NCBI RefSeq assembly: GCF_900103545.1
Contig: NZ_FNHH01000017.1
Span: 1 to 64,000, forward strand
Direction: 5' to 3'
Length of the DNA: 64,000 bases
Origin: Daejeonella rubra
GTDB taxonomy: Bacteria > Bacteroidota > Bacteroidia > Sphingobacteriales > Sphingobacteriaceae
How positions within the stretch are numbered: position 1 is the stretch's first letter; every line of letters begins with the position of its first letter. Positions 28,285 through 37,379 of this stretch are shown here, in pieces. The notes beneath the pieces were generated by a model. The model was given only the letters and a program-made list of their open reading frames with translations. It did not search any database and was not told the DNA's origin. Both the position numbers and the translations under genes were made by a program.

Positions 28285-28302
28285 ACCCGATAGCTATCGG
28301 GT
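28285..28302. repeat. Palindrome after aroB
   Basis: ACCCGATAGCTATCGGGT is an 18-bp perfect palindrome 9 bases after the aroB stop. It may help end aroB transcription or be one of the repeated palindromes seen in Bacteroidota genomes; no T-run follows, so it is not a standard terminator. Confidence 0.6.
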
Positions 28303-28310
28303 GACGAAAT

Positions 28311-29390
28311 CTACTTTCCGCTTTGTGGGGTGATTTCGTAAGTCGTGTAAAACTCCAGACTTTCAAAGATCTCTTCTTCAGTACAGAAAATATCGAAATC
28401 ACATTTGCCAATTGTGCTCAGAAGTGAAAAACTGATCTTGCCGGAGGTGTTTTTCTTATCATTTTTCATGATCTCCAAAAGGTCGCTATAGCTGTTTTTC
28501 TTTACTTTATAGGCAGGGTATACATTTCTGAGTGTGTCAACGATTTCACGTAGCTCCGTTTTCTGTAATCCGTTTTTCTTTGCTGAAAGGTAAGCCTCAC
28601 AAATAAATCCGATCGCAATGGCCTCTCCATGTAAAAGCGGCTTTTTATCATGCTGTAAGGAATAGCTTTCAACAGCATGACCAATGGTATGCCCGAAGTT
28701 CAGGATCTTTCTGAGTCCTTTTTCAAAAGGATCGGAAATAACCACTTTATTTTTGATCTCTACAGACCGATAAATGATCTCTGGACTGAGTTCAGCTGGT
28801 TTAATAGTCTTCAGTTTTTCAAACAATGCAATATCATAGATAAGTCCGTGCTTGATCACTTCAGCATATCCTGAGCGTAGTTCTCTTTGGTCAAGTGTAC
28901 TTAAAAAGCCGGTATTTATGAAAACAGCTTTTGGCTGAGTAAATGTTCCGATGATATTTTTAACATTTTCCATGTCGATCCCGGTTTTTCCGCCAATCGA
29001 AGCATCAACCTGGGAAAGCAGGGTAGTAGGAACCTGCACAAAATCAATCCCGCGCTTGAAGGTTGAGGCGGCAAAACCACCCATGTCTGTAATGACACCT
29101 CCGCCAAGGTTGATCAGGATGCTGTTTCTGTCGGCGCCAAAATCAAGCAGCATTCTCCAGATCCCGATGCAGAAATCAATATTTTTATTCTCTTCGCCGG
29201 GAGTCACTTCAATAAGGTCGAATTCAAGATCGCCCAATGCTTCCTGCAAAAGAGGCAGACAATGGATTTCAGTATTGCTGTCAACTAATACAAAAACTTT
29301 GCTGTACTTGCTTTCACTAAGAAATTTGCTTAATTCCTGAAGACTGTTCTCGAAAAAAACAGAATAACTGATACTCTTTATGGGTTTCAT
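28311..29390 (-). CDS. aroB: 3-dehydroquinate synthase
   Basis: A 359-residue enzyme that cyclises DAHP to 3-dehydroquinate using NAD and a metal. GGGVITDMGGFAA (94-106) is the NAD-binding loop, LLSQVDASIGGKTG the substrate region, and NFGHTIGHAVE a metal-ligand region with its His residues. Its start overlaps the stop of the upstream S4 gene by 4 bases, so it is coupled with that gene rather than with pheA, which has its own promoter and attenuator. Confidence 0.96.
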   Translation of the reverse strand: MKPIKSISYSVFFENSLQELSKFLSESKYSKVFVLVDSNTEIHCLPLLQEALGDLEFDLIEVTPGEENKNIDFCIGIWRMLLDFGADRNSILINLGGGVITDMGGFAASTFKRGIDFVQVPTTLLSQVDASIGGKTGIDMENVKNIIGTFTQPKAVFINTGFLSTLDQRELRSGYAEVIKHGLIYDIALFEKLKTIKPAELSPEIIYRSVEIKNKVVISDPFEKGLRKILNFGHTIGHAVESYSLQHDKKPLLHGEAIAIGFICEAYLSAKKNGLQKTELREIVDTLRNVYPAYKVKKNSYSDLLEIMKNDKKNTSGKISFSLLSTIGKCDFDIFCTEEEIFESLEFYTTYEITPQSGK

Positions 29391-29593
29391 TTAACTTTAA
29401 TTATTTTGCCTCTGCACTCTATGATATCACCGCGTCTTACTTTAAGACGTTTGCGGTAATCTACTTCACCGTTATATTTTACTGCTCCTTCTGATACGAC
29501 CATTTGGGCCTCACCGCCACTCTGGACAATGTTTGCAGCCTTCAGCAACTGGATCAGGTGGATAAATTCTCCTTCTAATGTAAAATCAAGCAT
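29387..29593 (-). CDS. RNA-binding S4 domain protein
   Basis: A 68-residue protein that is little more than one S4 domain: MLDFTLEGEFIHLIQLLKAANIVQSGGEAQMVVSEG is split between its two helices, followed by the KYNGEVDYRKRLKVRRGD core. Such YaaA/RlbA-like proteins bind structured RNA, possibly ribosomal. The ATG lies 4 bases downstream of a TAAGTTTG promoter box, indicating a leaderless mRNA. The stop overlaps the aroB start. Confidence 0.9.
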   Translation of the reverse strand: MLDFTLEGEFIHLIQLLKAANIVQSGGEAQMVVSEGAVKYNGEVDYRKRLKVRRGDIIECRGKIIKVK

Positions 29594-29597
29594 GCAG

Positions 29598-29605
29598 CAA
29601 ACTTA
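29598..29605 (-). promoter_or_regulatory. -7 promoter element of the S4-aroB operon
   Basis: Minus-strand TAAGTTTG, an exact TAnnTTTG match, is followed by CTGC and ATG, giving a leaderless transcript. The divergent proline dehydrogenase promoter is 39 bases away. Confidence 0.55.
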
Positions 29606-29643
29606 CAAATTTTAGCATTCGTATGTAAATGTCTCAATATTTC

Positions 29644-29651
29644 TACCTTTG
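29644..29651 (+). promoter_or_regulatory. -7 promoter element of proline dehydrogenase
   Basis: TACCTTTG on the plus strand, an exact TAnnTTTG match, ends 3 bases before the ATG at 29655. Leaderless transcription is implied, and the alternative TTG start at 29649 would lie inside the promoter, so it is rejected. Confidence 0.55.
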
Positions 29652-29654
29652 CGC

Positions 29655-30848
29655 ATGCAACAAACCAAGTTGAAGAGCAAAATTCTGTCTTTTGATAATA
29701 CAGAGATCGCTTTCCGTGGAAAAACGGATGCCGACCTTAAGCGAGCCTACTGGCTATTTAAGCTTATCAGTATAAATTTTTTAACGAAGATCGGTCCGCC
29801 GATCACCAATTTAGCCCTCAACATAGGCTTACCCATCAAGTCTTTGATCAAATCTACAATCTTCCGCCATTTCTGCGGAGGAGAGAGTATTGAGGAATGT
29901 GAACAAACTGTCAGTCAGCTTCATGCCGGAAAAGTAGGTTCCATTCTTGATTATTCTGTGGAGGGAGAGGATGATGAGCCGGTGTTCGATGCTACCTGTG
30001 CAGAGATCATGAAGACCATCAAGCATGCCGATGGTGATGAACGTATTCCCTTAACGGTATTTAAAGTTACAGGACTTGGCAGATTAGGATTGCTTGAAAA
30101 AATGGATGCAAAGCAGCCTTTGAATTCGGAGGAAACAGCAGAATTTGCCCGCTTTAAAAATAGAATCGATCAGATCTGTAGCTTAGCACATGAACTGGAT
30201 GTGAAGGTGATGGTGGATGCGGAAGAAACCTGGATTCAGGATACGATCGATTCATTAGTTCTGGAAATGATGCGCAGATACAATCAGGAAAAAGCCATTG
30301 TCTTCAATACGTATCAGCTCTATCGAAACGATAAGCTTGCTTCCCTGAAGGCCGATGGTACGGCCGCTTCCAATGAACATTTCTTTCTGGGAGCTAAGTT
30401 AGTCCGCGGAGCCTATATGGAAAAGGAACGTAAACGTGCATCAGAATTAAATTATCCATCTCCGATACATAAGGACAAGGAATCTACTGATCAGGATTAT
30501 GATCTTGCCTTGAAATACTGTATCAGTAAAATAGAGATGGTTTCTTTTGTTGCAGGTACACATAATGAGCAAAGCTGTCGTGTTTTGGCAGAGCTGCTTG
30601 ATGAAAAGGGTATTCCACATAACCATAAGCATGTTTATTTTTCTCAGCTTTTGGGAATGAGTGATAATTTAAGCTTCAATCTTTCATCTGTTGGTTATAA
30701 TGTTGCTAAGTATGTTCCTTATGGTCCCGTTAAAGCTGTGATGCCTTACCTGTTCAGAAGGGCAGAGGAAAATACCTCAGTTGCCGGACAAATGGGAAGA
30801 GAACTTCGTTTAATCGCAGCGGAAAAGAAACGCAGGAAGTTGAATTAG
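29655..30848 (+). CDS. Proline dehydrogenase
   Basis: A 397-residue FAD enzyme of the stand-alone ProDH type that oxidises proline to pyrroline-5-carboxylate. Diagnostic stretches are VKVMVDAEETWIQD (barrel strand with substrate-binding acid), FLGAKLVRGAYMEKERKRA (FAD and substrate loop), FVAGTHNEQS, and PYGPVKAVMPYLFRRAEEN near the end, with the two arginines that hold proline. Start chosen as the ATG just after the promoter box. Proline use feeds electrons to the respiratory chain. Confidence 0.93.
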   Translation: MQQTKLKSKILSFDNTEIAFRGKTDADLKRAYWLFKLISINFLTKIGPPITNLALNIGLPIKSLIKSTIFRHFCGGESIEECEQTVSQLHAGKVGSILDYSVEGEDDEPVFDATCAEIMKTIKHADGDERIPLTVFKVTGLGRLGLLEKMDAKQPLNSEETAEFARFKNRIDQICSLAHELDVKVMVDAEETWIQDTIDSLVLEMMRRYNQEKAIVFNTYQLYRNDKLASLKADGTAASNEHFFLGAKLVRGAYMEKERKRASELNYPSPIHKDKESTDQDYDLALKYCISKIEMVSFVAGTHNEQSCRVLAELLDEKGIPHNHKHVYFSQLLGMSDNLSFNLSSVGYNVAKYVPYGPVKAVMPYLFRRAEENTSVAGQMGRELRLIAAEKKRRKLN

Positions 30849-30860
30849 AAGGATTTATGT

Positions 30861-31169
30861 TCAGAATTTTTCTTTGCCACGAAGCAGATCCCAAAACAAG
30901 ATAAAGTCGGAGGCCAGACTGTAGCCCGGGTATTGAAAGGTAGCCGGTTTATTCTTTTCGAAAAAGAAATGCCCGACCCATGCAAAACCATATCCCACAA
31001 ATGGGATGAGAATCAATAACCTTGCATCATTAAAGATCAGCGCTGCAGGAATTAGCAGTAGTACCATGGAGGTGCCGATAAAGTGTAAAATCCTGCTGAT
31101 TGAATTGCTGTGTTCTTTCAGATAAAAGGGATAAAAATCCTTTAATGAGCTGATCCGTTCGTTTTGCAT
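30861..31169 (-). CDS. DUF962 / Mpo1-like family membrane protein
   Basis: A 102-residue protein with two to four hydrophobic segments. FYPFYLKEHSNSISRILHFIGTS and YGFAWVGHFFFEKNKPATFQYPGYSLASDF are the DUF962 signatures with His residues that bind iron in the yeast homologue Mpo1, a 2-hydroxy fatty-acid dioxygenase of sphingoid-base turnover. Since this genome makes sphingolipids, a role in breaking down 2-hydroxy fatty acids is worth considering, but it is only inferred from the family. Confidence 0.85.
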   Translation of the reverse strand: MQNERISSLKDFYPFYLKEHSNSISRILHFIGTSMVLLLIPAALIFNDARLLILIPFVGYGFAWVGHFFFEKNKPATFQYPGYSLASDFILFWDLLRGKEKF

Positions 31170-31192
31170 GATCTAATTTAATGAATTTCCAG

Positions 31193-31831
31193 TTAATTTT
31201 CCAGCAGACCTGATGAAAATAGATAGCTCTCCAGGCTTTCTTCAGAAGTAAGCAGGTGAGTATGCATACCGAGGGAGGCTGCGGTTTTCAGGTGCTGCGG
31301 GCTATCATCAATAAAAAGAGTTTCTGCAGGATCCAGATGATGTTCCTTCAAAACATATTCGAAAATTTCCGGATTGGGTTTACGCATTTTCATCAGATGA
31401 GAGTAATAATCCTTTTCAAAAAAGATGGCATTTGATTCTAACTGATGTTCTCTTTTTAAATAATCCATGATCCAATTATAATGGATCTCATTATTATTGC
31501 TCAGGAGGAAGGTTCTGTATTTTTCTTTGACCTTCAGAAGCAGGTCATGGTTGGGTTCCGGAACTCCGATCAATAAGGAGTTCCAGGCATGGTCTATTTC
31601 CGTATCGGTCAGACCCGGAATTCCTGATACCTCCCTAATTCCCTCTCTGAACTCTGAAGGTGAAATGAACCCCTGTTCAAACTGGTCAAAGATTGGGTTA
31701 TGCGCTTTATGTGCAAAAAACTGTTCGACGTTTTTAATTCCCAATTCAGAAAAATTACGTTGAGCCTGGTTAAAGTCTATTGTGAAAATGACGTTTCCGT
31801 AATCAAAAATGATATTTTTTATCTTATTCAT
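31193..31831 (-). CDS. HAD-family phosphatase
   Basis: A 212-residue haloacid dehalogenase-like hydrolase. NIIFDYGNVIFT (5-16) keeps the first Asp of motif I but has Gly-Asn in place of the second Asp pair seen in classic DxDxT phosphatases, a form common in the HAD-IA epoxide-hydrolase-like group. LLSNNNEIH is motif II, and TLFIDDSPQHLKTAASLGM is motif IV. It is probably a small-molecule phosphatase. It lies 23 bases from the DUF962 gene on the same strand. Confidence 0.88.
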   Translation of the reverse strand: MNKIKNIIFDYGNVIFTIDFNQAQRNFSELGIKNVEQFFAHKAHNPIFDQFEQGFISPSEFREGIREVSGIPGLTDTEIDHAWNSLLIGVPEPNHDLLLKVKEKYRTFLLSNNNEIHYNWIMDYLKREHQLESNAIFFEKDYYSHLMKMRKPNPEIFEYVLKEHHLDPAETLFIDDSPQHLKTAASLGMHTHLLTSEESLESYLFSSGLLEN

Positions 31832-31901
31832 AAAATTATTGCATTATATTCACCTTCCAAATACAATTGCCTTCGTACCGTAAGGTTTTCAAATTTTATT
31901 A

Positions 31902-33680
31902 ATGACTTTTAGTCTGAATACTTTTTCTATAATCCTCATTTTATGCGGTCTTGTAACGCTTTATATGTGTATTCGCATATTCCGCAGGTATGAAGTGGTT
32001 GTCCGCTGGTTTGGATTTATGGTATTAGGCATTGGAATCTGGGCGCTAAGTTATGGATTTGAACTTTCAAGTACCAGCCTGGAGCAGATGTTGTTTTGGA
32101 TAAATATAGAATACCTCGGTATTTCATTTATGCCTGCTTTCTGGTTGTTGTTCATTGTGAAATTTACCGGCAGAGATAAGTGGTTAAATACCAGAAATTT
32201 CATCTGGATCATCATCATTCCCATGATCACTCTTTTGATGGTCTGGACGAATCATTTTCATCACCTGCATTATAAAAGTGTTTCTGTTGATAACTCAGGT
32301 CCATTCCCTTTACTAAGTATTGAGACAGGTCCGTGGTATATCGTTCATACACTTTATTTTTATATTCTACTTGCCTGGGGAGTATTGCTTCTGTTGTACA
32401 AATACAGGAAGTCAGATCCTGTCTTTAAGCGTCAGAACCTGATCATTTTGTTGGCTGCATTTATTCCATGGTTCGCTAACCTGGCTTACCTGTTTGGCTT
32501 TAGGCCGATGGGGCATATCGACAGTACTCCATTTGCATTTGTTTTAACGGTATTGATGCTCAGTATCGGACTAGTACGTTTCAGGTTGCTGGATATCATA
32601 CCTATTGCCAGAGAGAAAGTTCTGGAGGCTATGAAAGAAGGCTTGATCGTGACCGATAACCTGGACAGGATCATTGACCTTAATCGTGAGATTAAGAAGA
32701 TTCTTTCTATTTCAGGCGAAAATCTGATCGGGAAGAATATCGATTCCGTTCTTCCTAACCAGCCGGAACTATTTGGATATATCGGGGGAAGAAAAGATGG
32801 CAGGATAAAAATTGAGATTCAGCGAAATGGATACCCTATTTTTCTGGAGGTGAGTATCACGGCATTGTTTGAAGATGAGAATAGTTTTAATGGACTGATC
32901 ATCCTGACAAGAGATATTACATCACAGGTTGAAATTGAAAATCAGGTGCGCTTACAATCTGAACAGCTTATCGCTATGAATAAATTGAAGGATCGCCTTT
33001 TTTCTATCATAGCACATGACCTCAGGGGGCCACTAAATAATTTGAATGAAGTGATTAAAATGCTGAATGCAGGGATGATCACGGAGGATGAATTCAAATC
33101 ATTTATACCAAATTTATCCAAGAATATCGGTTATACTACAGGTTTATTGGAAAATTTGCTGTTCTGGTCGAGGAGTCAGCTTCAGGGCGAAATTATTAAA
33201 CCTGTTTATTTTAATGTAAAGGGGATCGCTGATAATATTATCGCACTGTTTGAAAATGTGATCAAAGAGAAAGATATCATTACAGAAAACCAGTTGGATC
33301 CAAACGCTCTTGTTTATGCCGATATGGATATGATCCAGCTTATTGTGAGAAACCTGGTATCGAATGCGGTTAAATTCTCCAAACATGGCGGCAGCATCAA
33401 GATCACTTCCTATTTAGATGGGAATGATTCTGTTATTTGTTTCTGTGATTCAGGTGTTGGAATCTCTCAGGAAAATCAAAAAAAACTTTTTGAACTTGAA
33501 ACTTTCACCACCAGAGGCACTGATAATGAAGAAGGAACAGGCCTCGGTCTGCTACTCTGTAAGGATTTTATAGAGAAAAATGGTGGGAGGATCTGGGTAG
33601 AGAGTGAAATTGGCGAGGGAAGTAAATTTTGTGTACAGATCCCTAATTCGCCTGTAAATAAGGCGGTTCAAGCGAATTAA
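31902..33680 (+). CDS. Membrane sensor histidine kinase (7TM-PAS-HisKA-HATPase)
   Basis: A 592-residue sensor kinase. Seven hydrophobic segments (about 5-225, with ELSSTSLEQMLFWINIEYLG in the HisK_N_7TM family signature) are followed by a PAS domain (about 240-345), the dimerisation helix with phosphorylated H372 in FSIIAHDLRGPLNNL, and a HATPase domain with N, G1 (DSGVGI) and G2 (EEGTGLGLLLC) boxes. No response regulator lies nearby, so it is an orphan kinase. Ligand unknown. Confidence 0.93.
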   Translation: MTFSLNTFSIILILCGLVTLYMCIRIFRRYEVVVRWFGFMVLGIGIWALSYGFELSSTSLEQMLFWINIEYLGISFMPAFWLLFIVKFTGRDKWLNTRNFIWIIIIPMITLLMVWTNHFHHLHYKSVSVDNSGPFPLLSIETGPWYIVHTLYFYILLAWGVLLLLYKYRKSDPVFKRQNLIILLAAFIPWFANLAYLFGFRPMGHIDSTPFAFVLTVLMLSIGLVRFRLLDIIPIAREKVLEAMKEGLIVTDNLDRIIDLNREIKKILSISGENLIGKNIDSVLPNQPELFGYIGGRKDGRIKIEIQRNGYPIFLEVSITALFEDENSFNGLIILTRDITSQVEIENQVRLQSEQLIAMNKLKDRLFSIIAHDLRGPLNNLNEVIKMLNAGMITEDEFKSFIPNLSKNIGYTTGLLENLLFWSRSQLQGEIIKPVYFNVKGIADNIIALFENVIKEKDIITENQLDPNALVYADMDMIQLIVRNLVSNAVKFSKHGGSIKITSYLDGNDSVICFCDSGVGISQENQKKLFELETFTTRGTDNEEGTGLGLLLCKDFIEKNGGRIWVESEIGEGSKFCVQIPNSPVNKAVQAN

Positions 33681-33936
33681 AATCAGGGAGGCCTTCCGGT
33701 TATGATTATTCTCTTGAGAAAACAAACAAAAATACCTTTCTGGTGTTTGTTATTTCATAGGCTATTTTTCATTTAATAAAAGATGTATGGTACTCATTTG
33801 TGCCTTCATTGGCAGATTGGATTGATAAATAGGATAACCAATTCTATTTCATCAAATTAATTCTTCCTCAAATAGAAATCTGCTTCCCTTTTAAAGGATT
33901 TAATTTTTGCTCCATCCATCAGATTTGGTCAATTAA
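33681..33936. other. Gene-free stretch after the histidine kinase
   Basis: AT-rich with no supported frame; an imperfect hairpin occurs around 33715-33760 but lacks a convincing T-run. I see no repeat or RNA gene. Confidence 0.4.
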
Positions 33937-34557
33937 TTGAACCAATTCTTATTTTATTGTGTTCAGTTTTTATTATCCTGGATGCTTTGGTTATTTTATT
34001 GGGTGGAATTTTTTAGTGCTAATTATGAGTTAAACAGAAAAATATTAATAATGGGGTTAGGTTCAAGATATAGAGCAGAGATTAAGAGGAACTGTACCCA
34101 TTCGGAAGACAGTAAGAGGGATTTGATATTTTGGCGTAACAAGCTTTTCGCAACGACCTTAATTTACCTATTGCCATTTTGTTTGATCGCATTGCTTCCC
34201 GGACTTTACTGGACCTATAAAACCGGGATATATTCTATTGGTATAATAGATATACTCGCTGTAATCAGCATGTTTTTACTTGCATTTCTGCGAGGTATTA
34301 ATCTGGCTGTCAGGAAAATTATTTTTATTGCCTGTATCTATATTTTTAGTATTGCTATAATCTATTATTTGGATGTAAATGGACCGGGGATGCTTTACCT
34401 GCTGGCTGCCTGCATTTTTAGTTTGCTCATTTTTCCCAGTACTAAATTGTTTTGGCCTGCCTGGCTAAATACCCTTATCTGTATTTCATTTTGGTTTCTT
34501 ATATGGTTGGAACTTTTGCCGGGTAACAGTGGCATAAGCTCATTGAGCGGACAATGA
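33937..34557 (+). CDS. Putative membrane protein, possibly truncated sensor kinase input domain
   Basis: A 206-residue frame starting at a TTG (no early ATG), with several hydrophobic segments after an N-terminal helix: LIYLLPFCLIALLPGLYW, IIDILAVISMFLLAFL, IIFIACIYIFSIAIIYYL, MLYLLAACIFSLLIF and ICISFWFLIWLELL. This layout resembles the N-terminal membrane region of Bacteroidota hybrid sensor kinases, which would continue with PAS and kinase domains. It stops just before the acquired efflux operon, so truncation by insertion is plausible. Function unknown. Confidence 0.45.
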   Translation: MNQFLFYCVQFLLSWMLWLFYWVEFFSANYELNRKILIMGLGSRYRAEIKRNCTHSEDSKRDLIFWRNKLFATTLIYLLPFCLIALLPGLYWTYKTGIYSIGIIDILAVISMFLLAFLRGINLAVRKIIFIACIYIFSIAIIYYLDVNGPGMLYLLAACIFSLLIFPSTKLFWPAWLNTLICISFWFLIWLELLPGNSGISSLSGQ

Positions 34558-34637
34558 TTCGCACTTATTACTGAAATCAGTAAACAGCCTAATACTTTTC
34601 CAATACTCATCATATTTATTTTACTAAACATATTTTT

Positions 34638-36191
34638 TTATTTATTTTGAAACCTATAACCCCGTAATGTATTCCCTCTTACTATCTTTCTTAAAAACAC
34701 GATCCTTCGATTATTAAATTGCCCGTAATGGTGTATTAATACAAAAATTAAAATAGGCACAATGAGCCAGCACAAATATCCCAACACAATCTTTGAAGAA
34801 GCCATTATGGCATTGACTTGTGTTGTTTGATACATACTCATTCCATCGCTAAAATCTCCTGTATCTAAATACATAGAAATATCATTCAGGCTTTGCCATT
34901 GTCCCTGGTAAGTCGCCCAACTAATAATTGATCCAGCAAAAGCTGTTGCTACAAAAGTCCGCACCAACAACATGATGCCTATAAGACTCAGCATATCGTC
35001 TATTTCTAAATTTAAGGTAGCATAATACCAGATACCAATAAAAAGAATTCCTAATCCTAAACCTTTTAGAAACACTGGCAAATAGAGATACTCTATATTC
35101 ATTTGTGGCTGAATCATCACGTATAGCATCAGTGTGTGAAGAAAAAACGCCATGAATCCTAAAATAATATAGAATTTTACATTCCATTTGTTTTTGAAGC
35201 CATGAAATGCAAGCAACCCTGCTATAACAATTCCGGGAATCATCCATAGGTTTAGTTTTGCATTAATAAGATTGTTATATCCTAAAACACCCACTGTGTA
35301 TTGAACAAAAATACTGGTACTTGCCAAATATGCCCCCATTAACAATAGTAATAGCAAACCATGCCTTACATTCTCTTTTTGTATTATCAATTCAAATTTT
35401 ATGAGTTTGCGTTTTAGAAATTTTTGTCTGTAAACAAGGGCAGCCAAAAGTAGTAAGCTTAACAAAAGGGAGCCTATAATAAGTGGTGAACTGAACCACC
35501 CTTGCTGTTGCATAAAGGTAAGTCCCGCGTTAAGGCACATTGCTGAAACGGCAAATAAAACCAAAGACAACCAGTCAATCTGATACAAAGGCTTCTTAAA
35601 ACAAAAGCGTTGGTTGTGCTGGAAAATCAACGACAGAGCAGCAATAATGAGCATCATTATCGACATATAGAAATAGGGTGCCTGCCAACTACTGTTAAAG
35701 ATTAAATCAGCAATAAAGTAAGAAGAAAATTGCCCGATGCCAATCGTTAAAGGATAAAATATAGAGTAGAATCTCCCCCTTTCTCCTGTTGGAGATAGGA
35801 TGAACATAACTGGCAACATCATTTCTATCATGGCAAACATTTTAAGGAAGCCGATTAAAAAGCTCCCTCCAATAACTATCATTATATTGTCTGTTATTCC
35901 TATCAAATAAGAAATACCGGCAAGAGCAATAGTGCAAAACACAATTATTTCTTTTGAACGAAAACGCATTTTGACACGCATCACAATAGTACCAGCTACT
36001 GCCGTTCCGATAGTTGTAGCATTATTTGCCATAGAAATGTATTCCGTATAAGTTGCCAATGCTCCAGAAATATCAGATATATTGCTGGTATAAACTCCAT
36101 TCAACGCTAGGAGCGGTAAAAGAAAAATAATAATCAGTAACAACATGAGCGGTTTGGGAACCCAAGTAGCAAACGGTCCTTTATTGTACAT
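34638..36191 (-). CDS. MFS multidrug efflux transporter, DHA2 family (EmrB-like)
   Basis: A 517-residue inner-membrane transporter with about 14 hydrophobic segments, the DHA2 layout. It has GERGRFYSIFYPLTIGIG in the loop region. It probably exports drugs or toxic compounds as part of a tripartite pump with the HlyD and TolC proteins encoded upstream; it is 7 bases downstream of the HlyD gene. Substrate cannot be read from the sequence. Confidence 0.9.
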   Translation of the reverse strand: MYNKGPFATWVPKPLMLLLIIIFLLPLLALNGVYTSNISDISGALATYTEYISMANNATTIGTAVAGTIVMRVKMRFRSKEIIVFCTIALAGISYLIGITDNIMIVIGGSFLIGFLKMFAMIEMMLPVMFILSPTGERGRFYSIFYPLTIGIGQFSSYFIADLIFNSSWQAPYFYMSIMMLIIAALSLIFQHNQRFCFKKPLYQIDWLSLVLFAVSAMCLNAGLTFMQQQGWFSSPLIIGSLLLSLLLLAALVYRQKFLKRKLIKFELIIQKENVRHGLLLLLLMGAYLASTSIFVQYTVGVLGYNNLINAKLNLWMIPGIVIAGLLAFHGFKNKWNVKFYIILGFMAFFLHTLMLYVMIQPQMNIEYLYLPVFLKGLGLGILFIGIWYYATLNLEIDDMLSLIGIMLLVRTFVATAFAGSIISWATYQGQWQSLNDISMYLDTGDFSDGMSMYQTTQVNAIMASSKIVLGYLCWLIVPILIFVLIHHYGQFNNRRIVFLRKIVRGNTLRGYRFQNK

Positions 36192-36198
36192 AACTCTT

Positions 36199-37344
36199 TT
36201 ATTTTAAGGTAACTTCTACGTTCATACCTGCACGCAGCAATTTCAGTTCTTTTGGTTTGTTGTTTTCGGTAAATTCTATCCGAACTGGGATACGCTGTTG
36301 AACTTTTACAAAATTGCCTGTTGAATTGTCCATAGGAATTGCTGCATATCTCGCTCCGGTAGCTCCAGAAACAGCCGTTATTTTTCCTTCAAATGCTTTA
36401 CCTCCCAAAGCATCAACTGTAATTTTTGCAAAACCCCCGATGGCAACTTTTTCCATTTGTTTTTCACGATAGTTGGCAGAAATCCAAATGTTGTTAATAT
36501 CTACAATAGTAGCCACTTGCTGGCTTACGTTTAATAGCTGACCAGTATTGACGGTTCTTCTTCCCATAATTCCATCGTGTGGGGCGGTAATCGCTGTATA
36601 AGAAAGATTGAGTTTTGCCATTTGAAGTGCATTTTCGGCACGTTTTATCTCCGCATCATTCATTCCTATACGAGATTGTACTTCGTTTGCTGTTAAAACA
36701 CTTGTTCCTTTAGTATTGGTAATTGCTTGATATTGTGAAACTATCGCTTCCAGCTGGGCTTTGCTGGCATCATATTCGGTTTTTATTTGGTCAAACTGCT
36801 GGCGTGTAACGGCTTCGTCTTTCAACAAATTTTTGTAGCGGTTGTAATTTTGCTCAGCATTCCACAATCTTGCTTTGGCAGAATTGATGTTAGCTTGTGC
36901 TACATCAATGTTAGCTTGTGCTGTATTGATATTGTTGGAAGCGGCTTTGACAGAATTTGAGGTTACATTTTTGGATGCCAATGCAGCGATATAAGCCGCT
37001 TCTGCCTGTCCCAACTGTGTTTTTATCTCTCTGTCGTCCAAAATTATGAGCGTATCCCCTTTTTTTACATGCTGGTGTTCCACAAACCGTATTTCTTTGA
37101 TATAAGCCGAAACACGGGTATTTATAGGATTGATAAATGATTCTACTTGTGCAGCATTGGTGTATCGGTCATTTCCAATATTTAAGTAAGAGGTTATGAC
37201 CCAATACAACCCTAGCAAAACAATAACCAATATAATCATGCTGACGATTTTCCCTGTATTTTTTTTCTTTACAGGAGGTTTTTTTTTTGGAGTGGTAGTT
37301 TCTGTAGAAAATGTTTCTTTAGCTTTATCTTGATTTTGTGACAT
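36199..37344 (-). CDS. HlyD-family membrane fusion protein (EmrA-like)
   Basis: A 381-residue periplasmic adaptor. Lys-rich N-terminus, one membrane anchor (about 32-50, MIILVIVLLGLYWVITSY), a lipoyl half-motif, a long alpha-helical hairpin with repeated alanine-rich units (ASNNINTAQANIDVAQANINSAKARL), and beta-barrel ending with the conserved RAGMNVEV. It links the MFS pump in the inner membrane with the TolC channel. Confidence 0.93.
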   Translation of the reverse strand: MSQNQDKAKETFSTETTTPKKKPPVKKKNTGKIVSMIILVIVLLGLYWVITSYLNIGNDRYTNAAQVESFINPINTRVSAYIKEIRFVEHQHVKKGDTLIILDDREIKTQLGQAEAAYIAALASKNVTSNSVKAASNNINTAQANIDVAQANINSAKARLWNAEQNYNRYKNLLKDEAVTRQQFDQIKTEYDASKAQLEAIVSQYQAITNTKGTSVLTANEVQSRIGMNDAEIKRAENALQMAKLNLSYTAITAPHDGIMGRRTVNTGQLLNVSQQVATIVDINNIWISANYREKQMEKVAIGGFAKITVDALGGKAFEGKITAVSGATGARYAAIPMDNSTGNFVKVQQRIPVRIEFTENNKPKELKLLRAGMNVEVTLK

Positions 37345-37379
37345 GTATTTTATCTTTTATATTTTTAGTAAATGACTAG

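Noticed and set aside
33937..34557. Complete functional protein
   Set aside because: Start is TTG and the layout resembles only the input half of a sensor kinase; kept as low-confidence.
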